From Photorhabdus australis DSM 17609 (GTDB lineage: Bacteria > Pseudomonadota > Gammaproteobacteria > Enterobacterales > Enterobacteriaceae), in the NCBI RefSeq assembly GCF_000711895.1, contig NZ_JONO01000042.1:1-46888 (forward strand): a DNA stretch of 46,888 nt, read 5' to 3'. A model generated the notes under the pieces. That model saw nothing but the letters and a program-made list of their open reading frames with translations. It did no database searches and had not been told where the DNA came from. The number at the start of each line of letters is the position of its first letter. The first letter of the stretch is position 1. The position numbers were made by a program, and so were the translations under genes. Below, piece by piece: positions 29,738 through 41,456 of this stretch.

Positions 29738-30049
29738 AATTGAACCCTCTGAGAAATGGAAAAGACACAATTCTAGGGAAGTGAGCAAAAATCACATTAT
29801 TAAATTTTATTTATGCAATGATCAGGGTTTTGGTATCTGTTATTGCGTATTTTCGTATCTCTTGTGTGGCAAGGATAGGATTAATGATAAGTAATGTTTC
29901 TTAAATTAGACCTGGCTTGGTGAGAAATAGCTTCTTTTTTATTGTTTTTTTGAGCACATTTTGTACGGGCTGTCTGGGGGAAAAGAGACCAGTACTGTGC
30001 TCAATAATGTTACTTCTGTTGCGCGGAGATTGTCTCCTGCGTACAGCAA
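29738..30049. other. Spacer between ppc and the secreted-protein gene, with a 7-bp inverted repeat
   Basis: About 310 bases. GAGCACA at 29952-29958 pairs with TGTGCTC at 29996-30002 around a 37-base GC-richer insert. It is flanked by TTTTTTT on the wrong side for a minus-strand terminator. GGAGATTGTCTCC at 30025-30037 is another small palindrome next to the ppc stop. No gene is seen. Confidence 0.5.
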
Positions 30050-32686
30050 CTAACCTGTATTTCGCATTCCGGCTGCTATACCGGCAATAGTTACCATTAA
30101 TGCTTGCTCAACTTGTGGATCAGGATATTGTTGCTGACGAGAACGCAGTAGTAGTTCTGCCTGTAAGACATTTAATGGGTCAGTATAAACATTACGTAAA
30201 GCGATAGATTCTGCAATCCACGGTAAATCTGCCATCAGATGCTCATCTTTGGAAATGGTTAATACCGTCTTGATATCCGCGGAAAGTTGTTTGCGCAATT
30301 TTTGGCCTAACGGCCATAGGTTCTTATCTACCAGACGATGATCATAATATTCTGCCAACCATAAATCAGCTTTGGCGAAGACCATTTCTAGCATACCTAT
30401 ACGAGTTGTAAAGAAAGGCCAGTTACGGCACATTTCTGCCAGTACATCCTGTTTACCATCATTCACCACTCTTTGTAGCGCAGCACCTGCACCTAGCCAG
30501 GCTGGTAACATCAAACGATTTTGTGTCCAGGCGAAAATCCACGGAATAGCGCGCAGACTCTCTACCCCTCCTGCCGGGCGGCGTTTGGCAGGGCGAGAGC
30601 CCAAAGGCAGTTTAGCTAATTCTTGCTCTGGTGTTGCAGAGCGGAAATAAGGCACAAAATCGGGCTGCTCACGCACATAATCACGATACATTTTGCAGGA
30701 AACATCAGACAGAGTATCCATTACCTGATGCCATTCCGGTTTTGGTTCCGGAGGTGGCAGCAGATTTGCTTCCAGAATAGCACTGGCATACAACGCTAAG
30801 CTACTGATAGTGACCTGTGGTAGACCGAATTTAAAGCGGATCATTTCACCTTGTTCGGTTACACGTAGGCCACCTTTCAGGCTTCCCGGTGGTTGGGAAA
30901 GCAGCGCTGCATGTGCTGGTGCGCCTCCGCGGCCAATGGTACCTCCGCGACCGTGGAACAAAGTCAGTGTAACGCCTTCTTGTTCACAGATTTTAATCAA
31001 GGCATCTTGTGCCCGGTATTGCGCCCAAGCGGCAGACATGACTCCGGCATCTTTTGCTGAGTCAGAATAGCCAATCATCACCATCTGCTTATCCTGAATC
31101 AGTGAGCGATACCACTTAATATTCATCAATTGTTGAATGACATTGTCGGCATTATTCAAGTCATCCAAGGTTTCGAACAGTGGGGCAACAGGTAAGGTGA
31201 ATGGGCAACTGGCTTCTTTCAGCAGCAAGTGAACGGCTAATACATCAGAAGGCGCTTTAGCCATTGAAATAACGTAAGCCGCGATGGCATCTTGAGGTGA
31301 TTCTGCAATTACTTTACAGGTTGCGAAAACTTCCTGCGTTTCAGCGCTTGGTTGCCAGTTATGTGGGATTAGAGGACGTTTGGATTGCAGTTCATGTAGC
31401 AGGAAAGCCTGTTTTTCTTCTTCTGACCAACTTGCGTAGTCACCTAATTCCAGGTATTGGGTTAGTTCAGAAATGGCCGCTGTATGGTGAGCGCTTTCCT
31501 GACGTACATCAATGCGGACTAGAGATAGACCGAAACAACGGATGCGACGCAGGATATCTAATAATTGGCCATTGGCGATGATTTCCATCCCGCAGGTTTT
31601 CAGTGATTGGTAGCAGGCGTAAAGTGGTTGCCAGAGTTGTTCATTATCTAACAGCAAATCAGTTGGTGGCAGAACTTGTTCGCCTTTCAGCCGTTTCTCC
31701 AAATATGTCAGTGTGTTGCTAAGTTGCGTCCGTAGCTTTTTGGCAATTTCTCGGTAAGGTTCCAGAATTTCATCACCACCTGCCAGTTTGCGAACTTCGG
31801 GTGTACACTCAGACATGGATAGCTCGGAAACCAGTACTTGAATATCCTTAAGGAACAGGTCTGCGGCTTTCCAGCGGCTAAGTAGTAACACATGGCGAGT
31901 TACTTCAGCCGTCACATTTGGATTACCGTCGCGGTCGCCACCCATCCAAGAAGTAAAACGGACGGGTACTGCTTCGACCGGCAGGCTGTAATTAATTGAT
32001 TCTTCCAGTTGTTCATTGAATTCACGCAGGAACGCTGGCACACCATCCCATAAGCTGTTTTCCACCATCGCGAAGCCCCACTTAGCTTCATCAATTGGAG
32101 TAGGACGAATTTTACGGATTTCATCAGTATGCCATGACTGGGCAACTAACTGACGTAGGCGGCGCATAATGTTGTTATGTTCATAATCCGCCAGGTCATC
32201 GTGGTCTAATTGCGATAGACAGGTGTTAACTGCGACCAGTTTGTGGATTAATGTACGACGCGCGATTTCAGTTGGGTGAGCGGTGAGGACTAGTTCAATA
32301 GATAATTCATTTACCGCTTCTTTTAGGTTGTCGTTACTGAAGTTTCTTTCTTTTAAGTGGGTGAATAATTTCGCTAATGCAACGGGGTTGCTGGCAGCTT
32401 CACCGTGTGGAGAGATGCTGTGATACTGCTCTGCGACGTTTGTCAGGTTGAGAAATTGATTGAAAGCACGGGCAACTGGCAACAGTTCATCATTAGATAG
32501 GTTTTGTAATGTAGATAGTAGTTGCTGGCGGTGTGCTTCATTGCCGGCGCGGGATGATTTGGATAATTTGCGGATAGTCTCGACTTTATCAAGAATATCT
32601 TCCCCTAACGCTTCTTTGATGGTATCTCCGAGCAGCTTACCTAGCAGGCTAACATTACTGCGCATTGCGGAATATTGTTGGTTCAT
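30050..32686 (-). CDS. ppc: Phosphoenolpyruvate carboxylase
   Basis: An 878-residue enzyme that carboxylates phosphoenolpyruvate to oxaloacetate, refilling the TCA cycle. The catalytic His box is [15 protein letters not shown] near 130-145, [21 protein letters not shown] is near 550 (catalytic Lys) and the mobile-loop [14 protein letters not shown] is near 585. The C-terminus ends IAAGMRNTG, as in E. coli (883 residues), where the terminal Gly is conserved. ATG 32686 follows CCAGGAGTCAC. Gene order ppc-argE is as in E. coli. Confidence 0.98.
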   Translation of the reverse strand: MNQQYSAMRSNVSLLGKLLGDTIKEALGEDILDKVETIRKLSKSSRAGNEAHRQQLLSTLQNLSNDELLPVARAFNQFLNLTNVAEQYHSISPHGEAASNPVALAKLFTHLKERNFSNDNLKEAVNELSIELVLTAHPTEIARRTLIHKLVAVNTCLSQLDHDDLADYEHNNIMRRLRQLVAQSWHTDEIRKIRPTPIDEAKWGFAMVENSLWDGVPAFLREFNEQLEESINYSLPVEAVPVRFTSWMGGDRDGNPNVTAEVTRHVLLLSRWKAADLFLKDIQVLVSELSMSECTPEVRKLAGGDEILEPYREIAKKLRTQLSNTLTYLEKRLKGEQVLPPTDLLLDNEQLWQPLYACYQSLKTCGMEIIANGQLLDILRRIRCFGLSLVRIDVRQESAHHTAAISELTQYLELGDYASWSEEEKQAFLLHELQSKRPLIPHNWQPSAETQEVFATCKVIAESPQDAIAAYVISMAKAPSDVLAVHLLLKEASCPFTLPVAPLFETLDDLNNADNVIQQLMNIKWYRSLIQDKQMVMIGYSDSAKDAGVMSAAWAQYRAQDALIKICEQEGVTLTLFHGRGGTIGRGGAPAHAALLSQPPGSLKGGLRVTEQGEMIRFKFGLPQVTISSLALYASAILEANLLPPPEPKPEWHQVMDTLSDVSCKMYRDYVREQPDFVPYFRSATPEQELAKLPLGSRPAKRRPAGGVESLRAIPWIFAWTQNRLMLPAWLGAGAALQRVVNDGKQDVLAEMCRNWPFFTTRIGMLEMVFAKADLWLAEYYDHRLVDKNLWPLGQKLRKQLSADIKTVLTISKDEHLMADLPWIAESIALRNVYTDPLNVLQAELLLRSRQQQYPDPQVEQALMVTIAGIAAGMRNTG

Positions 32687-32922
32687 GTGACTCCTGGCTT
32701 TTATTGCTGGTAGAATGTTGATTCTGTTACTGTAGGAAAATTTTATTTAAGTAGCGGAAAGTTATTTTTGTGGCGCCACAGTGTTGCATTGACCCTAAGC
32801 CTTCATATTCATATCAGAAAATGATCAGTTTGGGAGAAATTTCTAAAATTTAATGGTCGGTCATGTCTTATAAGTATTACTTATGTGCTAGAGAGCTTGG
32901 AAAAGTGCTTTTGTTGTCTTAA

Positions 32923-32945
32923 GTCCCTCTGATTTTTAGAGGGAC
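32923..32945 (-). terminator. Hairpin after argE
   Basis: GTCCCTCT at 32923-32930 pairs with AGAGGGAC at 32938-32945, just past the argE stop. The minus-strand flank (TTAAG) is not a strong T-run. Confidence 0.5.
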
Positions 32946-32957
32946 ATATTGAAACAA

Positions 32958-34109
32958 CTAATTATTGTTCAGACAGAAATGATCGATTAATTGAGAAATT
33001 ATCTTTCTGGTAGGTTCAATAAATGACGTATCAATAAATTCATTTGGCTGATGTGCCTGCTCAATAGAACCCGGGCCAAGGACTAGTGTTGGACATAATT
33101 CCTGAATGAATGGTGCTTCGGTACAGTAATTCACTGTTTCCGCTTTACGGCCTAGCAATGTCTCTATTACACCAACCATCTTATGATCTGTTGGACATTC
33201 ATAACCAGGAATTGGGGGATGTAATTCGTTAATAGTCAGGCGACCAGGCCAACGTTGTTTCACGGGTTCCAAGGCTTTATTTAACAGTCCGTTTAAATCC
33301 TGTAACGTTAGTCCCGGTAATGGGCGAATATCCATATGTAATTCACAATGTGCACAAATACGGTTTACCGCATCACCTCCATTAATATAACCGAAGTTCA
33401 TTGTGGGATATGGAATGGCAAACGCCGGATTGTTGTAACGTTCTCTGAGTGTATTGCGCAATTCAATCAGATGACCAATAGATTCATGCATCAGATCAAT
33501 GGCGTTTATCCCACGGTCTGGATCACTGGAGTGCCCTGATTGGCCGATAATGCGGATAGCGTTCGATAAATGTCCTTTGTGTGCACAGATAGGTTGCAAT
33601 GATGTTGGTTCTCCGATAATAGCGAAATCTGGCCGGATAGTTGCGCTTGCGGCAAAATAACGAGCACCAGCCATTGTCGTTTCTTCATCTGCGGTAGCCA
33701 GAATGTACAGTGGATGGGTCATCTTACTGACATCAATATCCCGCAAGGCATCAATGATAAAAGCGAAGAAGCCTTTCATATCTGCCGTACCCAAACCGTA
33801 CAGTTTGTTATCGCGTTCTGTCAGGGTGAAAGGATCTTTAGTCCAGAGTCCTTCGTCAAAAGGTACAGTATCAGTGTGTCCACACAGTAGTAACCCACCT
33901 GAGCCACCCCCCAGAGTCGCCAGTAAATTATATTTTCCGCGGGTTTCGGGTACGGGTTGTATCTCAATCTCGAAACCAATTTCCTTTAACCAACTTGCCA
34001 GAAGATTGATTAAAGACTCATTACTCTGATCAATGCTTGCATCGCTAGCACTGATAGATGGAGTAGCGATTATCTGCCGAAATAGCTCAATAAATGGAGG
34101 TAATTTCAT
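32958..34109 (-). CDS. argE: Acetylornithine deacetylase
   Basis: A 383-residue M20-family zinc enzyme that removes the acetyl group from N-acetylornithine in arginine synthesis. The metal ligands lie in [12 protein letters not shown] (about 78-89), [20 protein letters not shown] (catalytic Glu) and [12 protein letters not shown] 34109 ([10 protein letters not shown]) is favoured over a GTG at 34115; neither has a good ribosome site. The gene is divergent from argC with a pair of ARG boxes at 34141-34179 between them. Confidence 0.96.
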   Translation of the reverse strand: MKLPPFIELFRQIIATPSISASDASIDQSNESLINLLASWLKEIGFEIEIQPVPETRGKYNLLATLGGGSGGLLLCGHTDTVPFDEGLWTKDPFTLTERDNKLYGLGTADMKGFFAFIIDALRDIDVSKMTHPLYILATADEETTMAGARYFAASATIRPDFAIIGEPTSLQPICAHKGHLSNAIRIIGQSGHSSDPDRGINAIDLMHESIGHLIELRNTLRERYNNPAFAIPYPTMNFGYINGGDAVNRICAHCELHMDIRPLPGLTLQDLNGLLNKALEPVKQRWPGRLTINELHPPIPGYECPTDHKMVGVIETLLGRKAETVNYCTEAPFIQELCPTLVLGPGSIEQAHQPNEFIDTSFIEPTRKIISQLIDHFCLNNN

Positions 34110-34140
34110 ATTCACTGTTGACAGCCTTTATCCATGATAG

Positions 34141-34179
34141 TATCAATATTAATGCATTTTTTTTGAATAAAAATCCATT
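34141..34179. promoter_or_regulatory. ArgR operator (two ARG boxes) between argE and argC
   Basis: Box 1 is 34141-34158 (TATCAATATTAATGCATT, two mismatches to wnTGAATwwwwATTCAnw). Box 2 is 34162-34179 (TTTGAATAAAAATCCATT, one mismatch). The boxes are separated by 3 bases, the usual ArgR hexamer spacing. Both argE and argCBGH are probably repressed by arginine. Confidence 0.88.
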
Positions 34180-34217
34180 ATGCCGTTTAAATACTGAGCA
34201 CAAGGTGAAGATATCTT

Positions 34218-35222
34218 ATGTTGAATACGCTGGTTGTTGGTGCAAGTGGTTATACCGGAGCGGAGCTGGCAGCATATCTGCATCGTCACCCGTATACAAA
34301 TCTGATTGGACTGATGGTTTCTGCTCAAAGTGTTGATGCAGATAAATGTTTTTCAGATTTACATCCACAGTATAAAGGCATCATTGATCTGCCATTACAA
34401 CCGCTTACTGACATCACTGATACTGCTAAAGGGGTTGATGTGGTTTTCCTTGCCACAGCCCATGAAGTCAGTCATGACATTGCGCCAGCATTTTTGGCAG
34501 CTGGTTGCATAGTGTTCGATCTCTCTGGTGCCTATCGCGTACAAAATGCTCAGATTTATAAACAATACTACGGATTTAAACATAAGCATACTGAATGGTT
34601 AGAACAAGCTGTATATGGACTTGCTGAATGGCAGGCTGAAAAAGTCAAACAAGCTCAGTTGATCGCTGTTCCGGGGTGTTATCCAACGGTTTCTCAGCTC
34701 TCCCTGAAGCCACTGCTGGAAAATAGTTTGCTAGATACTAACCACTGGCCAGTAATTAATGCTACCAGTGGCGTGAGTGGAGCAGGCCGGAAAGCTACCA
34801 TGACTAATAGTTTCTGTGAGGTCAGTTTGCAACCTTATGGGATATTTACTCATCGTCATCAACCGGAGATTGAGGAACATTTGGGCACCAGAGTGATTTT
34901 TACTCCACATCTTGGAAATTTCGTGCGGGGTATTCTTGCCACAATTACCTGTAAATTGAAGCCCGGTGTTACCGAAGAACAAATTAGTGAAGCTTATCAG
35001 AAAGCATATAAAGATAAGCCATTGGTACGACTCTACAGCAAAGGGATTCCGGTGCTGAAATCGGTTGTTGGATTGCCGTTCTGTGATATCGGTTTTGTTG
35101 TACAGGGTGATCACCTGATTATTGTAGGTACAGAGGATAATCTCTTAAAAGGTGCAGCAGCTCAGGCAGTTCAGTGTATGAATATACGTTTTGGGTTTGA
35201 AGAAACTCAGGCATTACTTTAG
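34218..35222 (+). CDS. argC: N-acetyl-gamma-glutamyl-phosphate reductase
   Basis: A 334-residue NADPH enzyme that reduces N-acetylglutamyl phosphate to the semialdehyde. The Rossmann loop is [12 protein letters not shown] (7-18). The catalytic Cys154 lies in [11 protein letters not shown], and the family His block is [15 protein letters not shown] 34218 follows ACAAGGTGAAGATATCTT. It is the first gene of argCBGH, with argB 25 bases downstream. The length equals E. coli ArgC. Confidence 0.97.
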   Translation: MLNTLVVGASGYTGAELAAYLHRHPYTNLIGLMVSAQSVDADKCFSDLHPQYKGIIDLPLQPLTDITDTAKGVDVVFLATAHEVSHDIAPAFLAAGCIVFDLSGAYRVQNAQIYKQYYGFKHKHTEWLEQAVYGLAEWQAEKVKQAQLIAVPGCYPTVSQLSLKPLLENSLLDTNHWPVINATSGVSGAGRKATMTNSFCEVSLQPYGIFTHRHQPEIEEHLGTRVIFTPHLGNFVRGILATITCKLKPGVTEEQISEAYQKAYKDKPLVRLYSKGIPVLKSVVGLPFCDIGFVVQGDHLIIVGTEDNLLKGAAAQAVQCMNIRFGFEETQALL

Positions 35223-35247
35223 TTATTGACGTGAAGGAGTAAAGCAG

Positions 35248-36021
35248 ATGGAACCTTTAGTCATAAAGTTAGGTGGCGTGTTACTGGATAATGAAGAAGC
35301 ACTGGAGCGTGTGTTTACTGCATTACAGGAATATCGGAAAACACACAAGCGTCAGTTGGTTATTGTGCATGGCGGTGGTTATCTGGTAGATGAACTGATG
35401 CAGAAGTTGCAATTGCCAATAGTGAAGGAACAAGGATTACGGGTGACACCGTCTGATCAGATTGGAATTATCACTGGTGCATTGGCAGGTACAGCCAATA
35501 AAGCTTTGCTGTCGTGGGCAACTAAATATCAGTTGGCATCAGTTGGATTATATTTAGGCGATGGTAATGTTGTGACAGTTTCCCGACTGAGTGAAGAGCT
35601 GGGGCACGTGGGGAAAGCGGTGCCTGGTGATGCTAACTTGCTGAAAACTCTGTTGGATGCTGGCTATATACCGATTATCAGTTCGATTGGAGTGACGAAT
35701 AAAGGGGAACTGATGAATGTGAATGCAGATCAAGCAGCAACGGCGATAGCTCAGACGCTGGGGGCTGATCTGGTTTTGCTATCTGATGTTAGCGGTATTT
35801 TGGATGGTAAAGGGCAGAAAATCCCTGACATGAATGCTCAGAAAGCTGAACAACTTATCATACAGGGTATCATTACTGACGGCATGATTGTGAAGGTGAA
35901 TGCCGCTCTGGATGCAGCCAGAACATTAGGCCGCCCAGTAGATATCGCCAGTTGGCGTCATGCGGACCAGTTGACGGCTTTATTTAATGGTATTCCTGTC
36001 GGTACTCGTATTCTGGCTTAA
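35248..36021 (+). CDS. argB: Acetylglutamate kinase
   Basis: A 257-residue amino-acid kinase that phosphorylates N-acetylglutamate. KLGGVLLD at the N-terminus and [14 protein letters not shown] near 38-51 bind ATP and substrate; [12 protein letters not shown] near 158 and [11 protein letters not shown] near 212 hold the key Asn and Lys. It is the E. coli type (258 residues), without the N-terminal helix of arginine-inhibited kinases, so feedback is expected at argA instead. ATG 35248 follows GAAGGAGTAAAGC. Confidence 0.97.
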   Translation: MEPLVIKLGGVLLDNEEALERVFTALQEYRKTHKRQLVIVHGGGYLVDELMQKLQLPIVKEQGLRVTPSDQIGIITGALAGTANKALLSWATKYQLASVGLYLGDGNVVTVSRLSEELGHVGKAVPGDANLLKTLLDAGYIPIISSIGVTNKGELMNVNADQAATAIAQTLGADLVLLSDVSGILDGKGQKIPDMNAQKAEQLIIQGIITDGMIVKVNAALDAARTLGRPVDIASWRHADQLTALFNGIPVGTRILA

Positions 36022-36088
36022 ATCAATTTGATTAATTTTTAGCAAGGCTTTGTTGATAAACAACAACGGAATTTTAAAGGGTAACTTC

Positions 36089-37303
36089 ATGCATACTAAA
36101 GATATTAGAAAAATAGTTCTCGCATACTCTGGTGGTCTGGATACTTCTGCCATTATTCCTTGGCTGAAGGAGCATTATGACAACTGTGAAGTTGTCGCTT
36201 TTGTCGCAGATGTGGGCCAAAGCCGTGAAGATTTGGAGGGGGTGGAGCAGAAAGCTCTGCGCTCTGGAGCATCGGAATGCCATGTCGTAGATCTACGTGA
36301 GGAGTTCATCAAAGATTATGTTTATCCGGTACTGAAAACCGGTGCGCTGTATGAAGGTAGTTATTTACTGGGAACTTCAATGGCGAGACCAATTATTGCT
36401 AAAGCTCAAGTTGAGCTGGCATTGAAAGTAGGAGCAGATGCACTTGCTCATGGCGCAACAGGTAAGGGCAACGATCAGGTTCGGTTTGAAAACACTTATA
36501 CTGCGTTAGCACCCCAGTTGAAAGTGGTAGCACCGTGGAGAGAGTGGGATTTACGTTCCCGCGAAGCGCTGTTGGCTTACCTGAAAGAACGAGATATTCC
36601 AACTACAGCAACACTCGAGAAGATCTACAGCCGTGATGAGAATGCATGGCATATTTCTACAGAAGGTGGAGTACTGGAAAGTACCTGGAACGCATCTAAT
36701 CAAGATTGCTGGGTATGGACGACAGCGTCAGAAGAAGCACCAAATGAAGCTGAGCTGGTAAACGTTACTATTGAGAAAGGCGAAATTGTTGAGGTTAATG
36801 GTAAAGCGCTGTCCCCATATCAATGTCTTGAAGAATTGAATATTTTAGGTGCAAAGCATGGTATCGGCCGGATCGATATCGTGGAAAACCGTTTAGTAGG
36901 TATGAAATCTCGTGGTTGTTATGAAACTCCAGGAGGAACCATCATGATGGCTGCATTGCGTGGTATCGAACAATTGGTTCTAGACCGCGATAGTTTCAAA
37001 TGGCGTCAGCAACTTGGATTGGAAATGTCTTATGTCGTTTATGACGGGCGTTGGTTTGCACCGTTGCGTCAGTCTATTCAAACGGCTGCTGAGGTTTTAG
37101 CAGCAGATGTTAGCGGTGAAGTGGTACTGAGACTTTATAAAGGTCAGGTGACGGCGATCCAGAAGAAATCAGCAAATAGCCTTTATTCTGAGGAATTTGC
37201 AACGTTTGGTGAAGATGAGGTCTATGATCACAGCCATGCTGAAGGATTTATTCGTCTGTATTCTCTCCCTTCACGTATTCGGGCATTAAATAGTAAGAAA
37301 TAA
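36089..37303 (+). CDS. argG: Argininosuccinate synthase
   Basis: A 404-residue enzyme that joins citrulline and aspartate, using ATP, into argininosuccinate. The PP-loop is [14 protein letters not shown] (about 10-23), and [26 protein letters not shown] and [18 protein letters not shown] are the citrulline and aspartate sites. ATG 36089 follows AAAGGGTAACTTC; an ATG-type start at 36050 would add 13 non-family residues. This is the shorter (about 400) class, unlike the 447-residue E. coli ArgG, and it lies between argB and argH. A long hairpin follows at 37318-37386. Confidence 0.96.
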   Translation: MHTKDIRKIVLAYSGGLDTSAIIPWLKEHYDNCEVVAFVADVGQSREDLEGVEQKALRSGASECHVVDLREEFIKDYVYPVLKTGALYEGSYLLGTSMARPIIAKAQVELALKVGADALAHGATGKGNDQVRFENTYTALAPQLKVVAPWREWDLRSREALLAYLKERDIPTTATLEKIYSRDENAWHISTEGGVLESTWNASNQDCWVWTTASEEAPNEAELVNVTIEKGEIVEVNGKALSPYQCLEELNILGAKHGIGRIDIVENRLVGMKSRGCYETPGGTIMMAALRGIEQLVLDRDSFKWRQQLGLEMSYVVYDGRWFAPLRQSIQTAAEVLAADVSGEVVLRLYKGQVTAIQKKSANSLYSEEFATFGEDEVYDHSHAEGFIRLYSLPSRIRALNSKK

Positions 37304-37317
37304 TTTCATCACCCGAG

Positions 37318-37386
37318 GTAATGGAGATAAGGCCAGATCATGGATTTATCCTTGAATTGACTTTTCTGGCCTATTATTTCCATTAC
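37318..37386 (+). repeat. Long inverted repeat between argG and argH
   Basis: GTAATGGAGATAAGGCCAGA at 37318-37337 pairs with TCTGGCCTATTATTTCCATTAC at 37365-37386 with two or three mismatches, around a 27-base loop. No T-run follows. It may modulate read-through into argH or protect the mRNA end of argCBG. Confidence 0.75.
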
Positions 37387-37454
37387 AGTGAATGAAATTG
37401 TGGTTTATAGAAAGGTAATAATCACTCAGACATCAGATAATCAGGAACGAAAAT

Positions 37455-38834
37455 ATGGCACTTTGGGGTGGACGTTTCAGCCAGGAAACAGATCAACAGT
37501 TCAAACAGTTTAACGATTCATTATGTTTTGATTATCGACTGGTGGAGCAAGACATTATGGGGTCAGTTGCATGGTCAAAAGCGTTGGTGACAGTTGATGT
37601 ACTGACTACTGAGGAGCAACAAAAACTGGAGTTGGCATTAAATGAACTATTGGATGAAGTTCAAGTCAATCCACAAGCCATCCTGCAAAGTGATGCAGAA
37701 GATATTCATAGTTGGGTGGAAGGCAAGTTGATCAGCAAAGTCGGCGATCTGGGTAAAAAGCTCCATACTGGTCGTAGCCGTAATGATCAGGTGGCGACAG
37801 ATCTCAAACTTTGGTGTAAGAAGCAAATTTCACATATTCATCAGGCAATTGTGGAAGTACAGCAGGCATTAGTAATGACCGCAGAAAATAATCAAGATGC
37901 GGTTATGCCAGGCTATACCCATCTACAAAGAGCACAGCCTGTCACATTTGCTCACTGGTGTTTGGCCTACACAGAAATGTTAGCCCGTGATGAAAGCCGG
38001 TTACAGGATGCCTTAAAACGACTGGATATGAGCCCGCTTGGGTGCGGTGCATTAGCAGGGACTGCGTATGATATTGATCGTGAACAACTGGCATCATGGT
38101 TAGGTTTTGCTTCTGCGACCCGTAATAGTCTGGATAGCGTTTCAGATCGTGACTATGTATTGGAATTGTTATCTGATGCTAGCATTAGCATGATCCATCT
38201 CTCTCGTTTTGCTGAGGACCTGATTTTCTTTAATAGTGGTGAAGCAGGGTTTATTGAACTGTCCGAGCGGGTAACTTCTGGTTCTTCTCTGATGCCACAG
38301 AAAAAAAACCCGGACGCATTGGAGTTAATTCGTGGGAAATGTGGTCGGGTTCAAGGTGCATTGACTGGGATGATGATGACTCTGAAAGGTCTACCACTTG
38401 CTTATAATAAAGATATGCAAGAGGATAAAGAGGGATTGTTCGATGCACTGGACACTTGGTTGGATTGTTTGCATATGGTAGTGCTGGTGTTAGATGGAAT
38501 TCAGGTAAGGCGTTCACGTTGTGAAGAAGCGGCTAAACAAGGCTATGCCAACGCAACTGAATTGGCTGATTACCTGGTTGTAAAAGGTGTTCCATTCCGT
38601 GAAGCTCACCATATAGTCGGGGAAATTGTGGTGATGGCACTTGCACAGGGTAAGGCGCTGGAAGAGCTGCCATTAACAGAGTTGCAGAAATTCAGCAGTA
38701 CAATTACTGAAGATGTATACGATATTTTGTCTCTACAATCTTGTTTGAATAAGCGCCTTGCCAAAGGTGGTGTATCACAAAAACAGGTCATGAAAGCGAT
38801 TGTGGATGCTAAGCAGAGACTGAAACTAAGTTAA
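37455..38834 (+). CDS. argH: Argininosuccinate lyase
   Basis: A 459-residue member of the fumarase/aspartase family that splits argininosuccinate to arginine and fumarate. The catalytic loop is [14 protein letters not shown] near 278-291; the [15 protein letters not shown] and [17 protein letters not shown] blocks are also present. ATG 37455 follows CAGGAACGAAAAT. E. coli ArgH is 457 residues. The 150-base gap after argG with a hairpin suggests partial separation, though the gene probably belongs to the arginine operon. Confidence 0.97.
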   Translation: MALWGGRFSQETDQQFKQFNDSLCFDYRLVEQDIMGSVAWSKALVTVDVLTTEEQQKLELALNELLDEVQVNPQAILQSDAEDIHSWVEGKLISKVGDLGKKLHTGRSRNDQVATDLKLWCKKQISHIHQAIVEVQQALVMTAENNQDAVMPGYTHLQRAQPVTFAHWCLAYTEMLARDESRLQDALKRLDMSPLGCGALAGTAYDIDREQLASWLGFASATRNSLDSVSDRDYVLELLSDASISMIHLSRFAEDLIFFNSGEAGFIELSERVTSGSSLMPQKKNPDALELIRGKCGRVQGALTGMMMTLKGLPLAYNKDMQEDKEGLFDALDTWLDCLHMVVLVLDGIQVRRSRCEEAAKQGYANATELADYLVVKGVPFREAHHIVGEIVVMALAQGKALEELPLTELQKFSSTITEDVYDILSLQSCLNKRLAKGGVSQKQVMKAIVDAKQRLKLS

Positions 38835-38981
38835 TGATAGTAGTAGGGGGTATAAATATATCTCCTGTAAAATAAGATCTTTATATAAATTTTTAAGGAT
38901 TATCTGATAGTTATTCCCTCACATTGATATAATTATCTATTGGTAGTTTCTATTATTTATATTAAATATGTTGAGGTGTGA

Positions 38982-39887
38982 ATGAATATCCGCGATCTGG
39001 AATATCTTGTGGCTCTTGCGGAGCACCGGCATTTTCGCCATGCTGCTGATTCTTGCCACGTTAGCCAGCCTACGTTAAGTGGGCAAATTCGTAAGCTTGA
39101 GGATGAGCTAGGTGTAATGCTATTGGAGCGTACCAGCCGTAAGGTTTTGTTCACTCAGCAAGGGATGTTATTAGTGGAACAGGCCAGAACGGTTCTCCGT
39201 GAGGTCAGGATTTTACAGGAAATGGCGTCACTTCAAGGGGAAAATATGGCTGGTCCTCTGCATATTGGCTTGATCCCAACGGTTGGCCCATATCTATTAC
39301 CTCATATCATTCCTGAGCTTCATGGTTTGTTCCCTAAACTGGAAATGTATCTGCACGAAGCCCAAACGCAAAGTCTGTTAGCTCAGTTAGATAGTGGTAA
39401 ATTGGATTGTGCGATTTTGGCGATGGTTAAGGAGACAGGCGCTTTCATTGAAGTACCGTTGTTTGAAGAGCCGATGAAACTGGCAATCTTTGACGACCAT
39501 CCTTGGGCAGATCGAGAAAAAGTTGCCATGAATGAATTGGCTGGTGAGAAATTGTTAATGCTGGAAGATGGCCATTGCTTACGTGAACAGGCAATGGGTT
39601 TCTGTTTTCAGGCTGGGGCGAAAGAAGATACACATTTTCGAGCAACCAGCCTGGAAACTCTACGTAATATGGTTGCTGCCGGAAGTGGAGTGACGTTATT
39701 GCCTGACTTAGCCGTTCCACAGGAGAGAAAACGTGATGGCGTTTGTTATCTGGAATGCAGCAACCCTGAACCTAAACGATCTATCATTTTGATTTATCGT
39801 CCTGGTTCACCTCTGCGTAGTCGCTATGAGCGATTGGCAGAGGCGATTAAAGCAAAAATGAGCGCTTATTACGGGCAATCAAAATAG
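38982..39887 (+). CDS. oxyR: Hydrogen-peroxide sensing regulator OxyR
   Basis: A 301-residue LysR-family activator switched on by a disulfide. Both redox cysteines are in place, Cys199 and Cys208 in [15 protein letters not shown]. The helix-turn-helix is near 18-37 ([19 protein letters not shown]). [15 protein letters not shown] matches E. coli exactly at the start. OxyR activates catalase and alkyl hydroperoxide reductase genes, which are not in this window. No oxyS-like RNA with a terminator could be made out in the 147 bases upstream. Its end overlaps the end of sthA by 9 bases. Confidence 0.97.
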   Translation: MNIRDLEYLVALAEHRHFRHAADSCHVSQPTLSGQIRKLEDELGVMLLERTSRKVLFTQQGMLLVEQARTVLREVRILQEMASLQGENMAGPLHIGLIPTVGPYLLPHIIPELHGLFPKLEMYLHEAQTQSLLAQLDSGKLDCAILAMVKETGAFIEVPLFEEPMKLAIFDDHPWADREKVAMNELAGEKLLMLEDGHCLREQAMGFCFQAGAKEDTHFRATSLETLRNMVAAGSGVTLLPDLAVPQERKRDGVCYLECSNPEPKRSIILIYRPGSPLRSRYERLAEAIKAKMSAYYGQSK

Positions 39888-41276
39888 TCGGTTCAGGCCA
39901 TTTAGGGCCGCTACACGATAAGCTTCAGCCATGGTTGGATAGTTGAAAGTAGTATTGACGAAATATTCGATAGTATTACTTTCACCTTTCTGTTCCATAA
40001 TAGCTTGGCCAATGTGAATGATTTCAGCAGCACGTTCCCCGAAGCAGTGAATTCCAAGAATCTCTTTTGTTTCTCTGTGAAATAATATTTTCAGACTTCC
40101 TACATTCATTCCTGCAATTTGGGCACGTGCAAGATGTTTAAATTGAGCGCGTCCAACTTCATAAGGTATTTTCATTGCAGTTAATTGCTGTTCTGTTTTT
40201 CCTACAGAGCTGATTTCAGGAATGGTATAGATACCCGTTGGAATATCTTCAATTAGATGAGCTTCTGCACTTCCTTTGGTCATTGCTTGAGCGGCAATTC
40301 GGCCTTGGTCATAAGCAGCGGATGCAAGGCTTGGATAACCGATAACATCTCCTACAGCATAGATATTTTCGTTGTTGGTTTGATAGATCTTATTGACCTT
40401 TAATAAACCTCGGTTATCTGGTTCCAGACCAACATTTTTCAGCCCTAAAGTATCGGTATTGCCTGTTCGACCGTTGGCATAAAGCAGACAGTCAGCTTTG
40501 ACTTTTTTACCGGATTTGAGGTGAACAATGACACCATCATCAACACCTTCAATTTTGGAATATTCTTCATTGTGACGGATCACAATACCGCTATTCCAGA
40601 AATGGTAGGAAAGTGCATCTGACATCTCCTGATCAAGAAAAGCCAGCAAGTGGTCACGAGTATTGATCAAATCAACTTTCACGCCTAATCCTCGGAAAAT
40701 TGAGGCATATTCACAACCAATCACTCCGGCACCATAAATAATGACATGCCGTGGTTCGTGATCCAGTTTCAGAATTGAATCGCTGTTATAAATACGTGAA
40801 TGTGTGAAATCAACATCTGGTGGGCAATAGGGACGGGAACCGGTTGCGATAATAATCTTATCTGCACTTAAAATATCGTGGTTACCATCGGCATAGCGCA
40901 CACTTACCCGGTGTTCATCAATAAAAGTGGCTTCCCCGGAAAACATACGGCACCCGTTGCGTTCGTAAAATCCTTGACGCATTTTAGTTTGCTGATTGAT
41001 GACAATTTCAGCACGGCGTAAGATTTCAGCAAATGAAGAACGAAGAATACGAGAGTTATCACTGTATAGAGGGTTTTGGTTAAATTCTATAATACGGCTG
41101 ACTGCATGGCGAAGGGCTTTAGACGGGATAGTACCCCAGTGAGTACAACCGCCACCGACGTTATTGTAACGTTCAATAACAGCAACGTTTTTACCCTGTT
41201 TCACCAGTCCCATTGCTGCTCCTTCTCCACCGGGGCCGGAGCCAATGACAATGGCGTCAAAATGAATATGTTGCAT
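39879..41276 (-). CDS. sthA: Soluble pyridine nucleotide transhydrogenase
   Basis: A 465-residue flavoprotein that moves hydride from NADPH to NAD+, draining excess NADPH. The FAD loop is [14 protein letters not shown] (about 10-23), and the NAD loop is [17 protein letters not shown]. The site that holds the redox disulfide in relatives is [10 protein letters not shown], with Cys44 kept and Thr at the second position, as in true SthA. The conserved C-terminus [25 protein letters not shown]-type block is present. It is convergent with oxyR and divergent from fabR. Confidence 0.97.
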   Translation of the reverse strand: MQHIHFDAIVIGSGPGGEGAAMGLVKQGKNVAVIERYNNVGGGCTHWGTIPSKALRHAVSRIIEFNQNPLYSDNSRILRSSFAEILRRAEIVINQQTKMRQGFYERNGCRMFSGEATFIDEHRVSVRYADGNHDILSADKIIIATGSRPYCPPDVDFTHSRIYNSDSILKLDHEPRHVIIYGAGVIGCEYASIFRGLGVKVDLINTRDHLLAFLDQEMSDALSYHFWNSGIVIRHNEEYSKIEGVDDGVIVHLKSGKKVKADCLLYANGRTGNTDTLGLKNVGLEPDNRGLLKVNKIYQTNNENIYAVGDVIGYPSLASAAYDQGRIAAQAMTKGSAEAHLIEDIPTGIYTIPEISSVGKTEQQLTAMKIPYEVGRAQFKHLARAQIAGMNVGSLKILFHRETKEILGIHCFGERAAEIIHIGQAIMEQKGESNTIEYFVNTTFNYPTMAEAYRVAALNGLNRLF

Positions 41277-41456
41277 AGAGGAAAGACCTGTTTTTACACA
41301 AAATTACAACGCCATATTAACATTGGTTGACTTAATAACCCAAACGTCATAAGGATTTTGGGTCACAGTTTAATGATGAAACAGATCAGTATCAGTGACA
41401 TGATGAGAGCATCATCATAAAATTTGATTATATTCAGGCAAAGATTCAGGATTCGT

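Noticed and set aside
30372-32690. Plus-strand open frames within ppc
   Set aside because: Antisense shadows of ppc.
37387-37405. TGAATGAAATTGTGG resembling an ARG box before argH
   Set aside because: The right half does not match ATTCA, so it is too weak to call.
38926-38953. CTAT repeats as an OxyR self-control site
   Set aside because: The spacing of the four half-elements does not fit the 10-base period of the OxyR motif.
38835-38981. Possible oxyS RNA upstream of oxyR
   Set aside because: The gap is only 147 bases and shows neither an oxyS-like sequence nor a convincing minus-strand terminator.
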